This document shows, one piece after another, positions 31,976-43,600 of a DNA stretch of 64,000 nt. The DNA lies in the NCBI GenBank assembly GCA_964036315.1, contig OZ038480.1:11189703-11253702 (forward strand). Direction: 5' to 3'. A model generated the notes under the pieces. The model was given only the letters and a program-made list of their open reading frames with translations, ran no database searches and had not been told where the DNA came from. The stretch's first letter is position 1. Each line of letters opens with the position of its first letter. Both the position numbers and the translations under genes were made by a program. The DNA is from Acanthosepion esculentum (taxonomy: Eukaryota; Mollusca; Cephalopoda; Sepiida; Sepiidae).

Positions 31976-32979
31976 ATAGGTATTTAAGTAAAAATGCCAT
32001 TTATAAAAATTACTTATTTGAGATTAAACAGACTACATGTTAGTAATAATCACTTTTTTCTGGTCTTGATTGCTTATTCTCTATTGTCTAATTTAGTTTG
32101 ACCTAAGGCTACAAGTGTAGGGTACCCAATGAGGATTAACTGTTGATGATGGTAATTGTGGTTTTAGGACTCAACTGCAACTGGTAAAATATTGTTTTAT
32201 CCTGATCGGTAGTAATTCTGTTCTTCTTTCAACCAATCAGGGCACAAAAGTTATTTTGCCCAGGAGAGTAATTTCAAATATTTCTCTTCCCTCAAAATGG
32301 TGAAGAAAAAAATGTGAAAGAATAACTTTAAATGAAGGTAATTTAGAAAAGATGAAGCCACTTGTGTAAAGAAATTGTAAAAAGGTAATGGACAGTGTTA
32401 ATCATATAGATTAACTTATTTTATCTTTGGGTGAAGCTAGGAGTTATCTAAAGATGTACTTAAAACATCTGTCATTATGACTGTACTGGAATCATTTATA
32501 ATCCATAAGAAGCTCATTAGAAGAACACATTGTTAAAGTTTTAAAAAAGCCCTCATTAAGAAGGATCGCCATGTTGATGATATATCCTTTACTGTCTACA
32601 TTTTGTGCATGTGCATACCTCAAGGCCAGATAAATGCTTTACACCAATCAAAACTCTGAAGGGAAAGTCCTGTGCACCAGTAGCTTTAGGAAAAGTCAAG
32701 ATGGTGAAACTAAAAAAAGAAATAAATAAAAACTTGAGACTAGTTTAGTCTGAATAACAAAATAAATATAAAGGTAAAAAGAAAGAGAAAGTAGAAATAT
32801 GACAAAGGGGCCCGAAGGCAGAACATAATTGTAAGATTGAGGATCTAAGTGGGTAAAGTAGGTAGTAAGGGAACCAAATTTGCTTACAGGAATATGACTT
32901 ACAGTTGACAGTGATAAGTCTACAGAAAGGAAGAAAGTTACATGAAGAAAGACATAGTGCGAGAACAATCAACACAGAG
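31976..32979. other. AT-rich stretch with minor SINE scraps
   Basis: Around 32095-32190, GGGTACCCAATGAGGATTAA and a GGACTCAACTGC segment resemble the S2 SINE repeated at 39425-39790; otherwise featureless. Confidence 0.4.
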
Positions 32980-33240
32980 TGAAAGGTGTTCTACATGGTG
33001 AAGTTGTCGTCGGCGGCATCCGATCGTCTCGAGAGATGATGGAGTAGCATGGTGCGCTACAAGCGTGGGCGGGATATATGGAGAACTAGGGCTGCTCAGA
33101 TGTCTAGTTCCCCCTCTTGGCCTTGCTAGCGGAGTCCAAAGGAGAGGATAAACCAATACAGTTTGGTACCAACGCAGCTGCAGGAGTTGCCAGAAGGTAG
33201 CACAAAGTGCCGTCCATCCGCCTTCGGGGCTCCACTCCGG
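32980..33240 (-). repeat. GC-rich unclassified repeat scrap
   Basis: GTCGTCGGCGGCATCCGATC, GTCTCGAGAGATGATGGAGT, and GCAGCTGCAGGAGTTGCCAG with CCTTCGGGGCTCCACTCCGG stand out in composition. GGCTGCAGGAGTTGCCAGAA recurs at 46990-47010 (and inverted at 46793), so part of it is a dispersed element of unknown class. Confidence 0.45.
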
Positions 33241-33244
33241 GTTT

Positions 33245-33470
33245 GAATTCAGAGTTGTCCTTCTCCTAGACCAGTTGCCAATTAAGGCTATAAAATCCAG
33301 TCTGTCCTGCTATTTACCCATAGCTGGAGGGAGAAGAAGAGGATTCACATGTTTCCCAAGGATATTAGCACGTAAGTGAATGTAATGGATTCGACTGGAA
33401 TTCGAACTTGGCTCTCCAATTCCGCAATCCAAGCCACTATCCATTACTCCACCGTGCTTCCTCATGGTGA
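33245..33470 (-). mobile_element. tRNA-derived SINE S1, minus strand
   Basis: Minus strand gives CACGGTGGAGTAATGGATAG, GTTCGAATTCCAGTCGAATC, TTGGGAAACATGTGAATCC, and AATAGCAGGACAGACTGG. Head to body are intact, with a recognisable B box. Confidence 0.85.
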
Positions 33471-33599
33471 AGTACAGTAGCAAAAATAAATGTATGTGTC
33501 TAATTAATAATACATTATGAGAGACCAATGCATAGAGAAAAGGTTAAGAAGTTACATACCAGTGATGCTATCATTGTGGGTAGATTAAGAAGGATAAGA

Positions 33600-33870
33600 A
33601 AGTAGGAGAGTGATTCATTGCACCTTTTTGGATTAGTGTTTTCTGTTGACAAGAACTGGAAAGATTATTTCAAATCAACTGCTAGATTTACTGCTAAGAA
33701 ATTTGGTTCCCTGTGTCCTGCTAGACAATTTGAAGAATCTGCAATGTTATTGGTCCTGACCTGGCATCTCACCTTCAGTCACATTCCCACTGCTGTAATA
33801 TAGCTTCCCTGTGTCTTTTCTATAAATACATTCATGGTAATTGCTCTGATGAACTGATGGAGTGAAGACG
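33600..33870 (+). pseudogene. LINE-B fragment
   Basis: KNWKDYFKSTARFTAKKFGS and LCPARQFEESAM align with the LINE-B segment at 53130-53210; CTTTTCTATAAATACATTCA TGG and GCTCTGATGAACTGAT match the next LINE-B block. Stops intervene. Confidence 0.7.
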
Positions 33871-34399
33871 GAAATAAACAGCAAAACAGTCAAACACCAA
33901 GTAACAAAAAAATGGTTTCTAAGTCAGAGGATTGTGCAATATTCTGGCTAATAAATTAATGCTTTGAAAATAAATATTTAACATTTTTCAACCAATGGGT
34001 CACGTTCCCATCAACAATAAAAAAAACATGCTTTGTGATCCCTTTGAAGGTTATTTAAGCAAAGTTTCTAGATGGACAAACCAGTAAGGAGAAACAGATG
34101 GCAACAATTCAAGACACTCTGCTTAAAATAAATTCTCTTACTCATTCACCTATCTTCCCCATCAAGCTACATGTTATTTACATGCTTCTTCACCAAGCTA
34201 CTGACACTAACACTTTCTCCCTAGCCTCTCTTTCTTGCACATACACATGAAGAAACCACATTTCTTTTCATCTTAACAAACAGCTACAAACAACGACTGT
34301 AAGAAATTTAACACTCATACACACAAAAAAAATTTAGTTGTAAAAAAAAAACACAAACATAAAAATATTTTATATTTAAACAACTTTTTCACCTTCTTC
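33871..34399. other. AT-rich non-coding stretch
   Basis: No feature seen. Confidence 0.45.
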
Positions 34400-34985
34400 T
34401 GTTGGGGGTTGATTCAAATATCCGCAACAAATTTTCCTCTATATGGCTTTTCCTAGACATTATGAATTTAAAAGCAGTACTAGATTGGTGGCAAGGTCTC
34501 ATCATTTTACAACTGAAATGGTTAGATGTAATCATAAGTTCTATGCTAACAGTTCCTTCTCTCGTATAAGATTCACTTATTGGTCTCTCAGCTTCAGTGA
34601 CTTTCCTACCACCATAATGTAGCTTCCCTGTGACTTTCCTTTAAATAATTTCATGCAAATTTTTTTTTCACTATGGTACCTAGACTTTATGAATTTAAAA
34701 GCAGTACTAGATTGGTGGCAAGGTCTCATCATTTTAAAGTCAAAATGGCTAGATGTAAGTGTAAGTTCTATGCTAATATTTCCCTCTATTGTACTTATCG
34801 ATTTTGGAACTCTCTTTCAGCTTCTTACTTCTCAGGTAACTTTGATGTTGAAAAATTTCAATCATTATCTACTGTCTTCTTAATTCTTGTTCTTTTAATG
34901 TTTTCACTCCTTAATAGTATTTTTTTTTTCATATTCTTTAGCACTCACCAACACCTTGCATCTTAATTGCTTTGCTCGGGGTAAA
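34400..34985 (+). pseudogene. LINE-B-like C-terminal fragment, partially tandem
   Basis: A block (AATTTAAAAGCAGTACTAGA, TTGGTGGCAAGGTCTCATCA) occurs at 34466-34506 and again at 34690-34730. The second copy reads PRLYEFKSSTRLVARSHHFK then YRFWNSLSASYF, the PRxxEFKxxTRLxxRSHxF...WNSL pattern of LINE-B. The two copies are separated by ~224 bp, consistent with local duplication of one 3' end. Confidence 0.7.
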
Positions 34986-36489
34986 ATGATTGAAAAAAAA
35001 AGATATTTCTATTTTACTATTATATTAAACACATAAAATTTTAAATATGAAAATATAATAAACAAAAAGCTTTTTATATAAGGCCAGGAGTAATCAATGA
35101 ATCAGAGATTCTTCTGACTGCCTAAAAAATGCAAAGGGAATGAATTAATTTAATTAATTAAATTATCTCTAATTTATTTGTGTATTCTGTATCTCCACAT
35201 TATTTAATCTCAAATGATTATTTTCCAACTTTTGTTTCATCGCAACTGAATATTAAAACTGTTTAACAATTGCTGTAATTTATGATGGCACAAGTACACC
35301 AGTTATTAAAATAAATCTACAAAATTGAAAAAAGAAAACAAAATCCTTCAACTTTTGGAATTATAACATTTGAGTTACTTCTATTACAAAGAAATAGTCA
35401 GTTTTAAAAATTTATGAAACTGAAATTGGCACATTGACATTTAGGTTGCACAGTTTTGTATAGAGACAAACAAAATTTATTAGAACAGCTACAAATGTTT
35501 ACATGGATGTTATTTAAAATTTCAATTGATGGTAGCTTGTCTAGTTGGCAGTAATTTCTTCAAATGTTTTTAAAATACTTTGCATAACAATAACAGGATT
35601 TTTTCTTGAATTCAGTCACAAAAAATCCTTCTAGGCAGTATTTGCAGACATCCTGCCTTACAGCTTGCTGAATGCTCACTATAAATGGAAAATCTAGTAC
35701 TGCTGAAAGTCATATTGATGTACTGCCAAATATACAATGTTTATATTATGTTGGTATGAAAAGAAAAGGGAACTCCATCTTACATATGCAATGTGACATT
35801 TATATACAAATATACATATATTAGACAGAGTTATAGTAGGAAGTATTTAAAACTAAGTTGTCCATGTGTGACACCATTAAGAAGGTGCTGGTAAGTTGGG
35901 GAAAAGGCTTTCAAAATAAAATGGAAAACAAGAAAGAAAAACAATGTTTTTTGATAGACTGAAAATATACTGAAAACAAGAAAAATGAGAGAAACGCTGT
36001 TTTCAATAAACTGAAGATATACTGATAAGAAAAACAAAGAGAATAGAGGGAGAGGATGTTTGTTTTCTTTTCTCTTCTCACCTCAGTGTTTGGGTGTCAA
36101 TGACGACTAGCATTGAAGCAATCTGTTCATGGTCAACTTAATCTTAAGTGATGATATTTTTCTTAAGTGCCCATTCAAACCTGCACAGTAGAATAGATTA
36201 CATTTTAATGACTTCAAGTACCCACAATGGCTAAGAATGAATCTCTAACCAAAATTTGGTCAGTTGATAGGACTTGGAAAACAGGAATGGCATTGTAGTT
36301 ATATTTTTCCTTCATCTGCCTAAAACACAATAAAATTTATTAAGAGGAATTTTTTTGTCACTTATTTACCAAAAAGCTGTCATGGAGAAGTGACAGGTAA
36401 TGAATCCCATATGCAGCTGACCATACAAGGATGTGATAAAAATTCCCCACTGATGGAAATTTCGGATGATAATTAAATTTAGCACTTTA
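34986..36489. other. AT-rich non-coding stretch
   Basis: About 1.5 kb with no recognised element, apart from a short duplication near 35930-36020 (CTGAAAATATACTGA / CTGAAGATATACTGA). Confidence 0.45.
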
Positions 36490-36994
36490 CGCTAGACCAC
36501 ACCTAGGCTCAGGGGACAGGTTTGATCAAGAGACAAAGAGAGAGGAAAAAGGCCCATGTGGAATTTCAAGGAAGATGGAGGAAGTGGCTGCACCCTTCGG
36601 GCAGTGATGGTGAGAGGCACCCACATGAGATGGAAGGAGTTGGGTGGATTGATATTCTGCCACCATTACTCTTTGGGGGGCGGATCTCCCCAAATTTGGT
36701 GAGGCAATCAATTTTTTGACCACTCCATGCCCCACACTGGATTTGTGCAAAGGTCCATAAATACAGATGAGTGAGACAAGAGAAGGAACCAGACTGCTTG
36801 AATTACAGGCTGCAGGAGAGACACATGCCAGTTGGTTCAAGACCTGCTTTGCCAAATCCCGTGCAGCTTCCGCAGAAAGAACTTAGACTCTGGCCTTGTT
36901 CCAGACTGCCAAATACACCTGAATGGTTGGCCTGAAGAAATCACAAAGCAGAAGAAATCAGACTTCAGCCTTGTATCAGTTTACCAAGTGTGGC
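36490..36994. other. unclassified, relatively GC-rich segment
   Basis: Higher GC than flanks, short overlapping frames on both strands (for example VEFQGRWRKWLHPSGSDGER on plus), none recognised. It ends exactly where the 34-bp array begins. It may be part of an unknown retroelement. Confidence 0.3.
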
Positions 36995-37504
36995 TAGACA
37001 TAGTGTCACGGGGTATTAAGGGAGACGGTAGACATAGTGTCATGGGGTATTAAGGGAGACGGTAGACATAGTGTCATGGGGTATTAAGGGAGACGGTAGA
37101 CATAGTATCACTGGGTATTAAGGGAGACGGTAGACATAGTGTCACTGGGTATTAAGGGAGACGGTAGACATAGTGTCACTGGGTATTAAGGGAGACGGTA
37201 GACATAGTATCACTGGGTATTAAGGGAGACGGTAGACATAGTGTCACTGGGTATTAAGGGAGACGGTAGACATAGTATCACTGGGTATTAAGGGAGACGG
37301 TAGACATAGTGTCACGGAGTATTAAGGGAGACGGTAGACATAGTGTCATGGGGTATTAAGGGAGACGGTAGACATAGTGTCACTGGGTATTAAGGGAGAC
37401 GGTAGACATAGTGCCATGGGGTATTAAGGGAAACAGTAGACATAGTATCACTGGGTATTAAGGGAGACGTTAGACATAGTGTCATGGGGTATTAAGGGGG
37501 GAAG
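36995..37504 (+). repeat. 34-bp minisatellite, 15 units
   Basis: Unit TAGACATAGTGTCACTGGGT ATTAAGGGAGACGG. The variable core reads GTGTCACGGGG, GTGTCATGGGG, GTATCACTGGG, GTGTCACTGGG or GTGCCATGGGG; the remaining ~24 bp are almost invariant. In order the cores alternate irregularly between GTGTCACTGGG and GTATCACTGGG, indicating several rounds of block duplication. Confidence 0.96.
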
Positions 37505-38159
37505 GTGCTGAAAATCTCCATGCTGTTAATCTAGTGAGTAGAGCATTCATTGTATGAACTTTTGATATAAAGTTGTTGTGTTACCCAGCTGCCTCTTACT
37601 TTGTTCCTTATGACATCATCTTGCCATAATTACCAAATCAGCGATGTTGAGTATAAAACTTGGCCTTCGTCTGCCCTGTGATCTAAAACAAACACAACGT
37701 GGGCAGGGTGTGAATTGAAGATCGAGCAACCAACTCCAAGGCTGGCTGTAAGGATTGACCATGGATTCACACACTGATTGAGAATGGGATTGTAATGAGA
37801 CATACATGTTGCCAGATGCATTATCACCAGACTGGAAATAATAAGCAAATGGAAATGTTGACAAAAGAAAGAAAAAGCCTATTACTTGAATGCAATGATG
37901 CTTCATCAGAGATTGCCATGTGGAGCCAGTATCTCTCACTTTGAGTGATAAGGAAAAGGGCATCTGTTTAGTTTGCTGGCTGTTTGGTAATTGATATGGC
38001 TGGCTTTATTTTACAACTTGTACAGTGGGTGGTCATGTGATACTTTATGTAAGAACAGATAATTATTCTTGTATCCTGACAATGCTAACAGATTCTGTCA
38101 GTTGAAATGCTTAAATGGTTGGCTTAAGATGTGCTTTTTTCCAAAATTTAGAGTTGCAT
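37505..38159. other. non-coding or unclassified stretch
   Basis: A 115-codon minus-strand frame (37616-37963) shows no recognised motif; composition similar on both strands. No feature supported. Confidence 0.35.
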
Positions 38160-39000
38160 AACGTATTTCCAAAAAAGATCAGACCCTAGCAGCTCATCTC
38201 TCCTTTGTGCTAGCCTGAGTGGCTCAATGGGAGAAGGATTGGCTTGTAAAATTCAATACAGCCAAAACCAAACTAGTAATGTCACACCACTGCCGAGTAG
38301 ACTCTGAACTTTCACCTATCATGATGGATGGGTCTCCTTGCTTTGAATATCTATTGGGGTTCAAGCTCTCTCCAGGCCTCATGGAACGCATATGTCCAGT
38401 CTATTGTTAAAGACGCTGGAAAAATGGTTAGTTCATCGTACCATTCCTGTAATACACCCCTTGCTATAATCTACCTACAAGAGACAGATCAGACCAAAAA
38501 TGGAGCTTTGCTTCCATATTTGGGCTGGAGCTGTACAGTCCTTACTTGCCTGTCTCGAAAGAGTTCAAAAGCATCTACACAGCCTTGAGGGAGATTAATT
38601 ATTTCCCACCCTACAATCCTTTTCCCACAGAGAAAGCATCGCAAACATCTCACTGCTCTATCACTATTTCTATTGCATGTGCTCTAACAGGCTACATTCC
38701 TTAGACGGCCTTTATAACTGGGACTTACCATGCCACGCACACAAAGGTGAATCATCTTCATTCCTTTCGTATTCCATTAGTATTTTATTTGGATGGCTTC
38801 TTTCCAAGAACTGCTGTTTTGTGGAACAGACTCCTGAGAGGATGCTTTCTCAATCACTGCAAGTCTAGGGTTAACTGTTTTCTTTCCTGCATAGCACCAA
38901 CAACTTCAGATCTTGCTCTTTTTTATACTCATACAACATCACACAGTAACTCACTAACTTGAGTGGCTCCTCGGCCTTGCATTGGGTGAGCATTAGTATA
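38160..39000 (+). pseudogene. LINE-D fragment, longer copy
   Basis: Reads EKDWLVKFNTAKTKLVMSHH, then SPIMMDGSPCFEYLLGFKLS, WNAYVQSIVKDAGKMVSSSY and HSCNTPLAIIYLQ, and later AVLWNRLLRGCFLNHC with tail AGTGGCTCCTCGGCCTTGCA. This is the region after the RT fingers/palm (W..xWLVxFNxxKTK) through the C-terminus. Frameshifts at several points; the RT catalytic site is absent. Confidence 0.8.
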
Positions 39001-39424
39001 AAAAAAATTTCATTTTGAATTATTCATTTCCTAAGAAGCTGAATATTTCAAAGTTGAAATTAAAACTAAGATGCTTGACCATGATAAAGAGTATAGATTA
39101 TACTTTTGACCTTTTCTTTACTATCGTATTTCAAATTTTGCATTTAAGCAACTTTCCCCCATAGATCCCTTTTGGTTGTTCTCTTTTCTCAAATGTATCG
39201 CTTCTTTTTCTATGTGACATTTCCCTTCAGTATATTGGTGATCATGGCCCTCGACAGATTCCTGTATCTTGTTGATCTAAGGAATGTTTGACTCTTCACC
39301 TTCCCTCTTTGTTTCTGCTCTGCCATTCATTATGTGACTATATAAACGAAAATCCCTGCCCCTTACTTTATTTTGTGGTAACTTGAGATTTATTGCTTGA
39401 AAATACAGCAGTTGTGGCAAATGG
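39001..39424. other. AT-rich non-coding stretch
   Basis: Nothing recognised. Confidence 0.45.
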
Positions 39425-39790
39425 TGATTTTCTAAGCATAGCATAGATGTGGCACAAGGCTGAAAGTATGGGGCACCCAATAAGGAATGAAATGATTACT
39501 CAGGCGTAATTGTTCTAGCAAGACAAGATTGCTATGTATTACATCACACCTAGGTGCCTAAAAAGATTTTCTAAATGTAGCTTAGATGTGGCACAAGGCT
39601 GAAAGTATGGAGCACCCAATAAGGAATGAAGTGATTACTCAGGCGTAATTGTTCTAGGAAGATAAGCTTGCTAACCATTACACCACATCGTGATGCCTAA
39701 AATGATTTTCTAAGCACAACTTAGATGTGGCACAAGGCCAAAGGTATGGCGCACACAGATTCAACTCACTATTCAGTCGTAATTGTTCTT
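39425..39790 (-). repeat. 139-bp tandem repeat built from a tRNA-like SINE (S2)
   Basis: GATTTTCTAA starts units at 39426, 39565 and 39704 (spacing 139 bp each). Units share TTAGATGTGGCACAAGGCTG, AAAGTATGG and ACTCAGGCGTAATTGTTCTA. On the minus strand the unit reads GTGGTGTAATGGTTAGCAAG, a tRNA-like head. Two and a half copies are present; a SINE that has been amplified in tandem. Confidence 0.8.
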
Positions 39791-40394
39791 GAGATGCCCT
39801 TATTTTGTGGTAACTCTATATTCTAAATTGTAAAGTTTTGCATGACTGATTTCGATTTGTTCAAATAACATGTGTTCCATTAAAACATTTATGTTAATAA
39901 AATATAATACATAATGTGATGAGCTGCCACAAGTCGCTTTTTATTTATATTTACCAAGCTTAGGGTGTGACAAGGTCAAATGAGGGGATAGAAATAGGAG
40001 TGGAAAATTGTGTGGGGCTGTTTTTCCAAATGGTGAGCATTTGTCAGCGTTTAAAATCAAAATTAGAAACTATAGCTTTTACAAAAACGAACTGCTAACA
40101 CAATTGCGGAAATATAGAGCTATAGAAGCAGATGTTTTTATTTAATAGTGATATGACACAAATATCAAAATGAGGGAGAAACAATGGGGGTAGGAATCTA
40201 TAAACAGTTCAGGGTTTTCCTGACTTTTCATTAATTTTATGATATCTCACTTTATCATTTTAGGCTTTTTTATTTTCTCATTTAAAATTAATAGAACTTG
40301 TAAGTTTTCAAAATAATAAAATCATATTATAGCGAAAAACATACTGGCTTGTTTCACAAACGAGTCTGACATTGCTTAAGTTACTCGCTGTTTT
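39791..40394. other. AT-rich non-coding stretch
   Basis: A diverged S2-like scrap near 39955-40000 (AAGCTTAGGGTGTGACAAGG); otherwise nothing. Confidence 0.4.
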
Positions 40395-40640
40395 CATCTG
40401 TCTCTCATGCCATCAACACATCTTATGAGTGTCAAATTTTCTGGACCTTCTTTTCTCATAATGTGTCCCAGAAATTTCAACTATTTCTGATTTTATGTAT
40501 GTGTTTTCTTTTTCCTTAAAACTTCCTTATATTGCTTATATTCTGTCCATGGTATTCTCAGCATCCATCTGTAGAACACCTTCTCTGCTGCCTCAAACCT
40601 TCTCTCCATTTGTGACAAAATAGTCCAGCATTCCTGTCAT
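40395..40640 (-). pseudogene. LINE-A fragment, minus strand
   Basis: GTCCAGAAAATTTGACAC-type and CCAGAAATTTCAACTATTTC are reverse complements of the LINE-A KFLxHIMRK region; CATCCATCTGTAGAACACC matches the reverse of the WFYRR block; TAGTCCAGCATTCCTGTCAT corresponds to the LLYGxxCW region. It runs directly into the first monomers of the 46-bp array. Confidence 0.75.
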
Positions 40641-40654
40641 ATAGGAGAATTTAT

Positions 40655-43600
40655 ATTACATAGCAGTCATGATTGGTACTGCATAGCAGTGATAAATGAC
40701 ATTACATAATAGTCATGAATGCTAATACATAGCAGTCACAAATGACATTACGTAATAGTCATGGATGCTAATACATAGCAGGCACAAATGACATTACGTA
40801 ATAGTCATGGACGCTAATACATAGCAGTCACAAATGACATTACATAATAGTCATGAATGCTAATACATAGCAGTCACAAATAACATTACGTAATAGTCAT
40901 GGATGCTAATACATTGCAGTCACAAATGACATTAAGTAATAGTCATGGATGCTAATACATTGCAGTCACAAATGACATTACATAATAGTCATGAATGCTA
41001 ATACATAGCCGTCACAAATAACATTACGTAATAGTCATGGATGCTAATACATTGCAGTCACAAATGACATTAAGTAATAGTCATGGATGCTAATACATTG
41101 CAGTCACAAATGACATTGCATAATAGTCATGAATGCTAATACATAGCAGTGATATATGACATTACATAATAGTCATGAATGCTAATACATAGCAGTGATA
41201 TATGACATTACATAATAGTCATGGATGCTAATACATAGCAGTCACAAATGACATTACATAATAGTCATGGATGCTAATACATAGCAGTCACAAATGACAT
41301 TACATAATAGTCATGGATGCTAATACATTGCAGTCACAAATGACATTACATAATAGTCATGAATGCTAATACATAGCAGTCACAAATGACATTACATAAT
41401 AGTCATGGATGCTAATACATTGCAGTCACAAATGACATTAAGTAATAGTCATGGATGCTAATACATTGCAGTCACAAATGACATTGCATAATAGTCATGA
41501 ATGCTAATACATAGCAGTCACAAATGACATTATGTAATAGTCATGAATGCTAATACATAGCAGTGATAAATAACATTACGTAATAGTCATGGATGCTAAT
41601 ACATTGCAGTCACAAATGACATTAAGTAATAGTCATGGATGCTAATACATTGCAGTCAGAAATGACATTGCATAATAGTCATGAATGCTAATACATAGCA
41701 GTGATATATGACATTACATCATAGTCATGGATGCTAATACATAGCAGTCACAAATGACATTACATAATAGTCATGGATGCTAATACATTGCAGTCACATA
41801 TGACATTACATAATAGTCATGAATGCTAATACATAGCAGTCACAAATGACATTAAGTAATAGTCATGGATGCTAATACATAGCAGTCACAAATGACATTA
41901 AGTAATAGTCATGGATGCTAATACATAGCAGTCACAAATAACATTACGTAATAGTCATGGATGCTAATACATAGCAGTCACAAATGACATTACGTAATAG
42001 TCATGGATGATAATACATAGCAGTCACAAATAACATTACGTAATATTCATGAATGCTAATACATAGCAGTGATATATGACATTACATAATAGTCATGAAT
42101 GCTAATACATAGCAGTGATATATGACATTACATAATAGTCATGGATGCTAATACATAGCAGTCACAAATGACATTACATAATAGTCATGGATGCTAATAC
42201 ATAGCAGTCACAAATGACATTACATAATAGTCATGGATGCTAATACATTGCAGTCACAAATGACATTACATAATAGTCATGAATGCTAATACATAGCAGT
42301 CACAAATGACATTACATAATAGTCATGGATGCTAATACATTGCAGTCACAAATGACATTAAGTAATAGTCATGGATGCTAATACATTGCAGTCACAAATG
42401 ACATTGCATAATAGTCATGAATGCTAATACATAGCAGTCACAAATGACATTATGTAATAGTCATGAATGCTAATACATAGCAGTGATAAATAACATTACG
42501 TAATAGTCATGGATGCTAATACATTGCAGTCACAAATGACATTAAGTAATAGTCATGGATGCTAATACATTGCAGTCAGAAATGACATTGCATAATAGTC
42601 ATGAATGCTAATACATAGCAGTGATATATGACATTACATCATAGTCATGGATGCTAATACATAGCAGTCACAAATGACATTACATAATAGTCATGGATGC
42701 TAATACATTGCAGTCACATATGACATTACATAATAGTCATGAATGCTAATACATAGCAGTCACAAATGACATTAAGTAATAGTCATGGATGCTAATACAT
42801 AGCAGTCACAAATGACATTAAGTAATAGTCATGGATGCTAATACATAGCAGTCACAAATAACATTACGTAATAGTCATGGATGCTAATACATAGCAGTCA
42901 CAAATGACATTACGTAATAGTCATGGATGATAATACATAGCAGTCACAAATAACATTACGTAATATTCATGGATGCTAATACATTGCAGTCACAAATGAC
43001 ATTAAGTAATAGTCATGGATGCTAATACATTGCAGTCACAAATGACATTGCATAATAGTCATGAATGCTAATACATAGCAGTCACAAATGACATTATGTA
43101 ATAGTCATGAATGCTAATACATAGCAGTGATATATGACATTACATAATAGTCATGGATGCTAATACATAGCAGTCACAAATGACATTATATAATAGTCAT
43201 GAATGCTAATATATAGCAGTCACAAATGACATTACATAATAGTCATGGATGCTAATACATTGCAGTCACAAATGACATTACATAATAGTCATGAATGCTA
43301 TTACATAGAAGTCACAAATGACATTACGTAATAGTCATGGATGCTAATACATTGCAGTGACAAATGACATTACGTAATAGTCATGAATGCTAATACATTG
43401 CAGTCACAAATGACATTATGTAATAGTCATGGATGCTAATACATTGCAGTGACAAATGACATTACGTAATAGTCATGAATGCTAATACATTGCAGTCACA
43501 AATGACATTATGTAATAGTCATGGATGCTAATACATAGCAGTCACAAATAACATTACGTAATAGTCATGGATGCTAATACATAGTAGTGACATATGACAT

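Noticed and set aside
36526..36855. 109-codon minus-strand and 65-codon plus-strand frames
   Set aside because: Overlapping frames in a GC-richer segment with no motif; neither is supported over the other.
37616..37963. 115-codon minus-strand frame as a membrane protein
   Set aside because: No recognisable family; hydrophobic bias follows from T-rich DNA.
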